Below, in pieces: positions 52,964 to 58,217 of a DNA stretch of 58,217 nt. How positions within the stretch are numbered: the first letter of the stretch is position 1; each line of letters begins with the position of its first letter. A model generated the notes under the pieces. The model did no database searches. It was not told the origin of the DNA and worked only from the letters and a program-made list of their open reading frames with translations. Origin of the DNA: Luteolibacter arcticus (GTDB lineage Bacteria > Verrucomicrobiota > Verrucomicrobiia > Verrucomicrobiales > Akkermansiaceae); contig NZ_JAPDDT010000025.1 in the NCBI RefSeq assembly GCF_025950235.1, positions 1-58,217 on the forward strand, read 5' to 3'. The position numbers were made by a program, and so were the translations under genes.

Positions 52964-53494
52964 TCACACGAGGGTCTCGAAGAACGCCCTATCGATCGCG
53001 ATGTAGTCGCGGAGGCAGGTAGGGCATTTCAGTTCATCGATCGCATATTCGGCCGAGTAGTCGGCTTCCTCTGCGAAGGCGCTCAGGCGAGGGTAGAGGA
53101 GAAAGGAGCTGCCTTTCATCCAGTCGCGCAGTTCCGGATCGGCATCCAGGGCGGCGTCGAACTCGGGATCCGGCTCGATGCGCCGGGTGATGACCGGCTG
53201 GGTGTGGGTGGGCCGGGAGTCGAGGATGAGGTGATATTGGTTGTCCGGGCCGGCCTTGGAAGTGGTGACCCTCACCTTGTCGCGGTGAAGCGAATCGGGG
53301 AAACGGCGGACGAGGGCATCGAGTCGCAGTAGCATGTCCCTTTCGTGATTCCACTCGAGCTCGTGGGATCGTTCGACGATGCCGTGCAGGGTGGCCTCGC
53401 CGGGCGTTGCGATCGTGGCGGTGTATCCGCACGCGGGGCAATAGATGGGAAGCGTGGCCTGGTGCCGTGCCGCTCTGAGTGGGTCTGCGATCAT
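52964..53494 (-). CDS. hypothetical protein with terminal zinc-ribbon cysteines
   Basis: A 176-residue soluble protein. Two CPxC pairs, Cys19/Cys22 (YCPACGY) and Cys157/Cys160 (KCPTCLRDY), lie near opposite ends and could together hold one zinc ion. Between them are a helix (RDMLLRLDALVRRF) and beta-rich text (KVRVTTSKAGPDNQYHLILD). I do not recognise the family. It is bracketed by two nearly identical 132-bp direct repeats, so it may have been moved or duplicated as a unit. Confidence 0.65.
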   Translation of the reverse strand: MIADPLRAARHQATLPIYCPACGYTATIATPGEATLHGIVERSHELEWNHERDMLLRLDALVRRFPDSLHRDKVRVTTSKAGPDNQYHLILDSRPTHTQPVITRRIEPDPEFDAALDADPELRDWMKGSSFLLYPRLSAFAEEADYSAEYAIDELKCPTCLRDYIAIDRAFFETLV

Positions 53495-53618
53495 CGGGTG
53501 GAGCTCCGGGTGGAGGTGGAGTGGATGATGCGAGTCTTGCGAGGATGCGTAGGCCTGCCAATGGGTTTCGTTTTCGCGGGGTGGGCCGGCAGGCGTCCGC
53601 GGGGTGATGCGGGGTGAT

Positions 53619-53750
53619 GCGGGCGTGGCTGGAATGCCCTCCGGGATTCGTTGTGCGACTTCGTGGTCCGGTGGTCTTCGTCGCTGCGCGACTGCGACGC
53701 ACCGGCTACTGGCTGGGATCCCTCCGGGATCATGCAGGGCGGAGCATGGA
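53619..53750 (+). repeat. 132-bp direct repeat, second copy
   Basis: Same orientation and length as 52743-52874. In the first hairpin one arm base differs (GAATGCC against GGGATTC), so that stem is weaker here; the GATCCC-TCC-GGGATC stem is intact. Confidence 0.9.
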
Positions 53751-53845
53751 GACAGGTTTGCGGCCGGTGGGCGCGTCTGTTAGAAAAGGCGCAGGGTAGG
53801 GTGGACCGCTTGCGGATTCCTCAGAGGGCGGAGAGGGATGCCTTG

Positions 53846-54286
53846 TCAGGCGTTGCCGCGCAGTGGTGCCTCGGTAAACGAGAAGGTGAGCCTGCTGGTG
53901 TGGCCGGTGTGGAGAGGATGATCGCTGCCGCGGGATGGCTTGGGGGCGGCGGCTGGGGTGATGGGGGCGGTGGAGCCGACGCGGTCGCTGTGGTTGGCGC
54001 TGGCTTTGGCGCTGGCGTTGTCGAGCGCGTGATCGCATGGGGATGCGAGGCCGGCAGCCGGGGCGGGCGCGGTCTGGCAGGCGATGGCGCTGCCGGGTTC
54101 GCGGTCGACGATGTTAGAGAGGACTTCTTCCAACATGCGGGCACGGCGTTCCCAGCCCATGGCGAGGGCGCAGCGAAGTCGCTGGCGAAGGACGGGGCTG
54201 GTAAATCTCAGTCGCGGGGGGAGGTCATCGATTGCCTTCCACGCGGCTTCGAGGTTGCCAGACTTGATGAGGGCATCCACGGGCAT
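53846..54286 (-). CDS. hypothetical protein with TPR-like N-terminus
   Basis: A 146-residue protein. The first ~65 residues are helical (MPVDALIKSGNLEAAWKAID, FTSPVLRQRLRCALAMGWER, ARMLEEVLSNIVDREPGS) and resemble one or two TPR helix pairs. The remainder is low-complexity Ala, Pro, Ser, Thr and His and may be disordered. No signal peptide. Family unknown; the C-terminal part is doubtful. Confidence 0.45.
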   Translation of the reverse strand: MPVDALIKSGNLEAAWKAIDDLPPRLRFTSPVLRQRLRCALAMGWERRARMLEEVLSNIVDREPGSAIACQTAPAPAAGLASPCDHALDNASAKASANHSDRVGSTAPITPAAAPKPSRGSDHPLHTGHTSRLTFSFTEAPLRGNA

Positions 54287-54400
54287 ATCACGGTTCTTCG
54301 TTTGAAAAGGTGATGGGGGTTTTGCATCCGGATTGGCGGGGAGTTTCTCACGGAATCGTTGGTTTTCAAGATTCGAGGATTACGGGATCGCGTAGGGGGT

Positions 54401-54645
54401 GGATTGGGGGATTGGGGGATTGGGTGATTGGGGGATTGGGTGATTGGGGGATTGGGAGATTGAGAAATTGAGAAATTGAGAAATTGAGAAATTGGGGGAG
54501 TGAGAGATTGGGTGAGGAAGTGCCGGGTGATCAGTGATCGGTGATCGGTGATCGGTGAAAAGCCAAAGGCACGGGGGATGGGCGGGAAGGAACCGCGGAG
54601 GCGCGGGGGTCGCAGGGAGAGCGCGGAGGTGGGGGATGGTGCGGA
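54401..54645 (+). repeat. octamer array and composite module
   Basis: About fifteen octamers of the GGATTGGG / TGATTGGG / AAATTGAG type (54401-54520) are followed by GTGCCGGGTGATCAGTGATC, repeated GTGATCG heptamers, and GAACCGCGGAGGCGCGGGG with the GTCGCAGGGAGAGCGCGGAG block. The order is as in the modules at 46543, 56160 and 57957. Confidence 0.8.
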
Positions 54646-55000
54646 GGGCTTAATGGGGAGGCGGGAGTGGCGATTCGTTGCGGAGTTCGCCCTGCCGGAA
54701 TGGCGCAGCGATTTCGCTACGAGGCGGGTGGTGGCGGGAGGGCTTCGGTCTCACTTGGGGAGGGTGGGCTGCTTTTTGGTGAAGTGTGGACTGCGTGGGG
54801 TGAGGCGGGGCGCGGGGACCATTCAGCGGGCCAGCGGCCCGCGCCCCCAGCGGGGGAGCGGGGCAAGGTGCATGAAGGCCCGGCAATTTGCTTGGTCTGC
54901 GCGGGTGAGGGCGCGTGCGGAACGACGGTGTGCCGGGCATTTTTGCTTTGGCATCGGGTTTGCGATTTGGGGGGAGGCAATGAAGCCGATTTGAACAATC
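54646..55000. other. intergenic region before glycine-zipper gene
   Basis: No gene is convincing; frames on both strands are Arg-rich shadows. CAGCGGGCCAGCGG and CCCCCAGCGGGGGAGCGGGG near 54824-54864 form short inverted G/C words. Confidence 0.35.
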
Positions 55001-55513
55001 ATGAAAACCAAGGACGAAGAACTGAAGGACGCGCGCAATGAAGACCCGATCACTGGCGAACCCGGAAGCCATCCGGTGGGCGTGGGTGTGGGGACGGCGG
55101 CGGGTGCCGCGGCAGGCGGCGCGATGGGCGCGATCGGCGGACCGGTAGGTGCCGCTGTGGGTGCCGTGGTCGGCGGGATCGCCGGGGCGATCGCGGGCAA
55201 GGCTGGCGGCGAGGCGGTGAATCCTACGGTGGAGGATGCCTACTGGCGCGAGCATCACGGGGAGCAGGCATTCGTGGATGCCGACTCCGATCTCACGTAT
55301 GAGGACTACGCGCCTGCCTACCGCGTGGGCTACAGCGGGCCGGCACGTCATCGGACGGACTTCGATTCGGCCGATAGCGCGCTGCGCTCGGATTGGGAGG
55401 CGCAGAAGGGCGCGTCGAAGCTCAATTGGGAGCGGGCGAAGCATGCGGCCCGCGCGGGCTGGCACCGGGTGGAGTCGCGTCTTCCCGGTGATGCGGACAA
55501 GGATGGGATCTGA
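55001..55513 (+). CDS. glycine-zipper domain protein
   Basis: A 170-residue protein. A charged start (KTKDEELKDARNEDPITGEP) leads to a glycine/alanine zipper (about residues 26-73: GVGTAAGAAAGGAMGAIGGP, then VGAAVGAVVGGIAGAIAGKA), which is a membrane-inserting helical hairpin. A soluble acidic/aromatic tail follows (YWREHHGEQAFVDADSDLTY, YEDYAPAYRVGY, SDWEAQKG). Such proteins are common, often linked to envelope or osmotic stress; no reaction is known. The ATG at 55001 is the first of the frame and fits the family. Confidence 0.8.
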   Translation: MKTKDEELKDARNEDPITGEPGSHPVGVGVGTAAGAAAGGAMGAIGGPVGAAVGAVVGGIAGAIAGKAGGEAVNPTVEDAYWREHHGEQAFVDADSDLTYEDYAPAYRVGYSGPARHRTDFDSADSALRSDWEAQKGASKLNWERAKHAARAGWHRVESRLPGDADKDGI

Positions 55514-55620
55514 CTCGATTGATGCGATCCTGTGGTTGCGCGGGCACGGCCGGAAGCGGCGTGCCCGCATTCCATTCCATTCTACTCCATTCCATTTCTC
55601 TCTACGATTTCTGCGCTGCG
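55514..55620. other. leader with TTCCA pentamers
   Basis: Short spacer between the glycine-zipper and HD genes. CATTCCATTCCATTC and CTCCATTCCATT (about 55568-55596) form a degenerate pentamer array just before the HD-protein start. Confidence 0.6.
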
Positions 55621-56166
55621 ATGAAGATGAATGACGGATCTAACAGGTCAGGGGCGGCGAGCGAGGGTTTCACGGTCTGGCAACGGGCGGCGAACCTGGC
55701 GGCGGAGTTTCATGAGGGGTCGTGCTGTCCGGGCACGGAGACGCCTTACATCATTCATCCGTGCCGGGTGGCGCTGCTGGTGAGCAGTGTCTTCGGATGC
55801 GATGATCCGGAGGTGCTGGCGGCGGCGTTGTTGCACGATGTGCTGGAGAAGACGCGGTGCGATCGGCCGACGCTGGCGGTGGCGATGGGGAGCACGATCT
55901 CGGAATGGGTGGAGTGGCTTTCGAAGGATCCGCAGGGGAGCAAGGAGCGCTATTGGGAGCGCCTGCACGTGGCGCCATGGCAGGTGCGGATGATCAAGAT
56001 GGCGGACGCGCTGGATCACCTGAATGGGCCGGCCGAGTATCTCGCGGACCGGCTGAAGGCGGCGCGGAAGGCGGTGGCGCTGGGGGATTCGAGTTCGCCG
56101 GAGCCGTTGTTGCAGCGGGCGAGGGAGGTGTTGGGGAGGGAAATTGAGAGGTTGGAGATTGGGTGA
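55621..56166 (+). CDS. HD-domain ppGpp hydrolase-like protein
   Basis: A 181-residue stand-alone HD hydrolase of the RelA/SpoT (Mesh1-like) type. Metal ligands expected from the family are visible: His46 in YIIHPCRVA, His72-Asp73 in AALLHDVLEKT and Asp129 in KMADALDHL. There is no synthetase or regulatory domain, as in small alarmone hydrolases. It may remove the 3'-pyrophosphate from (p)ppGpp. The ATG at 55621 (MKMNDGS) is chosen; the frame continues upstream through pentamer repeats. Confidence 0.8.
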   Translation: MKMNDGSNRSGAASEGFTVWQRAANLAAEFHEGSCCPGTETPYIIHPCRVALLVSSVFGCDDPEVLAAALLHDVLEKTRCDRPTLAVAMGSTISEWVEWLSKDPQGSKERYWERLHVAPWQVRMIKMADALDHLNGPAEYLADRLKAARKAVALGDSSSPEPLLQRAREVLGREIERLEIG

Positions 56167-56376
56167 ATTGGGAGATTGGGGAGATTGGGGTGATTGGGGA
56201 AAGTGCCCGGTGATCAGTGATCAGTGAAAGGCATCGGGGATGGTGATGATGCGCGAGGATGGTGGATGTTTTGTCACCGCCAAGACGCGAAGGACGCCAC
56301 GGAAGGCAAGGGAAGAGCCGCGCAGGTCTGAGGGGAGAGCTGATTCTGTTTTCAATCTTGGCGTCTTGGCGGTGAG
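56160..56376 (+). repeat. composite module with inverted arms
   Basis: ATTGGGGAGATTGGGG-type repeats and GTGATCA heptamers (to about 56230) are followed by a perfect 15-bp inverted repeat, TCACCGCCAAGACGC at 56274-56288 and its complement at 56361-56375, enclosing about 72 bases. Confidence 0.75.
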
Positions 56377-56457
56377 TCGTTCTTTTTGCCGTGCCGTTCA
56401 GTCCGGGACACCCTTTGCCCGCACGAGGTCTTGAGGTGGGGAGGCCGGTCTGTCCAA

Positions 56458-56486
56458 AGCGACAGTAAGGTCGCTGCTCCTTATGG
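56458..56486 (+). repeat. hairpin plus CTCCTTA element
   Basis: AGCGAC-AGTAAG-GTCGCT followed by GCTCCTTATGG, the same as 43486-43514. It lies about 280 bases before the SHOCT gene. No gene is supported in 56377-56762. Confidence 0.7.
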
Positions 56487-56762
56487 GAGGCACGAAGTGA
56501 CTAGGAATGCTGCGCAGGATTTGACGGGAAGGTTTTCCTCCGGAGCGTGCGGGATGCAGGGGGCTCCTCTGGCTGGCACTGCGCGTGCAAAAGAGAGGTG
56601 GTGAATCGGGCCTAACATTGCGCGATTTGCACGATCACGCGGGGTGTCGGATTTCAAAATTCCGATTCTTGCCGATCAGCTCCGTTACAATCCGATTCGA
56701 TCCATTCCGCCTGAATCCAAACCTGGAACCTGATTCTTTTCTCGATCTCTCATTCAAATCCA

Positions 56763-57611
56763 ATGAACTACATTTTGACACCGGAAGGGGATGCCTTCGT
56801 GGCGAACATCGCGAGTCGCCATGGCATCAGTGAAACGACGGCGAAGCAGATGCTCGCGGCGGTGAAGCGGGGCAATGGGACGATGGCGCAATTCCAGACG
56901 CAGGAGTTTGGCAGCGGCCAATGGATGCGCGGCGGGATGACGATGGTGGGCGACATGTTCAATCACGGGATGAAGGCGAGGGTGAATGACCTTTGCTCGG
57001 AGCTCTCGGCGGCGCTTGCGGATGGCGGGGATTTCTTCAAGCAGCCGGAGGAGCACGGGAGCGGCGGTGGGAGCGGCATGAGCATGAGTATGGGCATGAG
57101 CTCGGGAGGGAATTGGTGGCCGGCGGAGCTGGGCACGCCGACTAGCAGTGGCGCGCAGAATCACATCCGCTATGCGGTCTTTCCGGGGACGCGGCGGCTG
57201 GCGATTGAGCGCGCGGGGAAGCTTACGATCTACGACACGAGTGATCATGTGATCGGCGGGGTGAGCCAGCAGCAGGGCGGCGATAGTTCGCTGAGTTTCA
57301 GCAGCCAGCACGGGACGATCGCGGTGAGCAGCTTGCCGGTGGTCGCAGGTGCCAGCGTGGTGGAGAAGCCGCGTGAGAACCGGAACTTCGCGGTGGAGCA
57401 GGAGCCCAAGAAACCTGATGCGAAGGAGGGCAAGACGGCGGTTGCGGGCAAGTCCGCGGGAACGGCCTCGGCTTCAACTCCGGGTGATCCGGCGCCGCCG
57501 CTGCCGGATGTGCTGGCGCTGTTAGAGAAGCTGGGTTCCCTGCGCGATGGCGGGGTGCTGACCGCGGAGGAATTCGCAGAGAAGAAGAAGGATCTGCTGT
57601 CGCGGCTGTGA
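56763..57611 (+). CDS. SHOCT domain protein
   Basis: A 282-residue soluble protein. The N-terminal helical region (NYILTPEGDAFVANIASRHG, SETTAKQMLAAVKRGNGTMA) resembles a small DNA- or protein-binding module. A Met/Ser/Gly-rich linker (GGGSGMSMSMGMSSGG) follows, then a beta-rich middle (RYAVFPGTRRLAIERAGKLT) and an Ala/Pro linker. The C-terminus is a SHOCT domain (ALLEKLGSLRDGGVLTAEEF, AEKKKDLLSRL), a short oligomerisation module. Opening ATG at 56763. The specific role is unknown. Confidence 0.75.
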   Translation: MNYILTPEGDAFVANIASRHGISETTAKQMLAAVKRGNGTMAQFQTQEFGSGQWMRGGMTMVGDMFNHGMKARVNDLCSELSAALADGGDFFKQPEEHGSGGGSGMSMSMGMSSGGNWWPAELGTPTSSGAQNHIRYAVFPGTRRLAIERAGKLTIYDTSDHVIGGVSQQQGGDSSLSFSSQHGTIAVSSLPVVAGASVVEKPRENRNFAVEQEPKKPDAKEGKTAVAGKSAGTASASTPGDPAPPLPDVLALLEKLGSLRDGGVLTAEEFAEKKKDLLSRL

Positions 57612-57666
57612 TGTGTGTGTGCGTGCGAGGAAGCAGACGAAGCATTCGATCCCACTCCCTTGATTT

Positions 57667-57945
57667 ATGAAACTGACGAGGATGATTCCGAAGACGTCGC
57701 CGAGGCATCTGTTGCTGGCGGGGATGGCGTTGGCATTGCCGGCACTGGCGGATCGTGCGGCACGCCGGTTGGCGGCACGTGGCTACATGCGCTGGACGGG
57801 CGTGCGGCCGCCGCGGAACCCGGCGACGCTCGGGGTGACTTGGTCGCAGGCGATCCTGTGGACGGCGGTGGCAGGTGCGCTGGGCGGGGTGGCGCGGATG
57901 GCATCGCGGAGGATCCTGGCGCCGGCATTGCCGGTGGAGGAGTGA
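57667..57945 (+). CDS. DUF4235-like membrane protein
   Basis: A 92-residue protein. A basic N-terminus, a hydrophobic stretch (HLLLAGMALALPALA), the basic motif RAARRLAARGYMRWTGVRPP and a second membrane helix (AILWTAVAGALGGVARMASR) fit the DUF4235 family. The function of that family is not established. It follows the SHOCT gene by 55 bases in the same direction and may be co-transcribed. The stop is followed within a few bases by a composite repeat. Confidence 0.65.
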   Translation: MKLTRMIPKTSPRHLLLAGMALALPALADRAARRLAARGYMRWTGVRPPRNPATLGVTWSQAILWTAVAGALGGVARMASRRILAPALPVEE

Positions 57946-57956
57946 GGAAGTGCCGA

Positions 57957-58217
57957 GTGATCAGTGATCGGTGATCAGTGAAAGACATCGGGGATGGGGA
58001 GGGAACGAACCGCGGAGGCGCGGAGGTCGCAGAGAGAGAGCGCGGAGGTCGGGGATGGGTGGGTGATGAACCGCCAAGACGCGAAGGACGCCAAGGAAAA
58101 GCGGGAGAGGATCGGGGGTGCCGAGTGAAGAATGTGCCGGGTGATCAGTGATCGGTGATCAGTGAAAGACATCGGGGATGGGGAGGGAACGAACCGCGGA
58201 GGCGCGGAGGTCGCAGA
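57957..58217 (+). repeat. composite module in tandem, cut by window end
   Basis: About 80 bases (GTGATCAGTGATCGGTGATC, then CATCGGGGATGGGGAGGGAA, then CGAACCGCGGAGGCGCGGAG) occur at 57957 and again from 58141, 184 bases apart, essentially identical. Between them lies the GAACCGCCAAGACGCGAAGG block. The second copy runs off the right edge. Confidence 0.85.

Noticed and set aside
52743..53750. Insertion sequence bounded by the 132-bp repeats
   Set aside because: The repeats are direct, the enclosed gene is not a transposase, and I see no terminal inverted repeats or target-site duplication.
54650..55000. Coding region upstream of the glycine-zipper gene
   Set aside because: Frames on both strands run through the composite repeat and have shadow-like Arg/Gly composition without a plausible start.

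Overview
The window looks like the chromosome of a GC-rich member of the Verrucomicrobiota (Luteolibacter/Akkermansiaceae-like). This is inferred from gene content, not from a marker gene. The signs are two giant autotransporter-associated beta-strand repeat proteins ending in a DxDxDG-type tail, a planctomycete-type cytochrome/DUF1549/DUF1553 protein paired with a DUF1501 protein, and many dispersed intergenic hairpin repeats. I see no rRNA, tRNA, CRISPR array or transposase.

Layout. 0.1-6.8 kb: housekeeping and metabolic genes (membrane protein, Spy-like envelope protein, a LysR regulator divergent from a SnoaL-like/SDR pair with a perfect palindrome between them, a sodium:solute symporter). 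7.2-26.5 kb: an exported-protein locus with two paralogous surface repeat proteins (1637 and 1528 aa), a GH20 hexosaminidase, a GH110-like beta-helix glycosidase translationally coupled to it, then the cytochrome/DUF1553 and DUF1501 pair. Together with the symporter this suggests extracellular glycan breakdown and uptake. 26.5-32.8 kb: a small zinc-finger gene, a 1752-residue SIR2-domain protein that resembles STAND/TPR-type phage-defence proteins but lacks a proper P-loop, and a start-less gene remnant. 33-38.7 kb: a ribosome hibernation factor, then catalase, alpha/beta hydrolase and zinc alcohol dehydrogenase in one likely stress operon.

38.8-58.2 kb is an accessory-like zone of small secreted or membrane genes separated by dense repeats. 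Inside it are an RsbQ-like hydrolase overlapping a PAS histidine kinase, a tandem membrane-protein family with one truncated copy, a RhuM fragment, a ferritin-like Tat protein, a kinase-like protein with an atypical P-loop, a DUF3592 protein, a glycine-zipper protein, an HD-type ppGpp hydrolase-like protein, a SHOCT protein and a DUF4235-like protein.

The most unusual content is the single-gene SIR2 giant and the repeat landscape: several distinct hairpin families, one of which is translated in frame inside a secreted protein, plus pentamer, heptamer and octamer arrays and an over-represented TCTAACA word. Protein calls come from reading motifs by eye; no database search was run.
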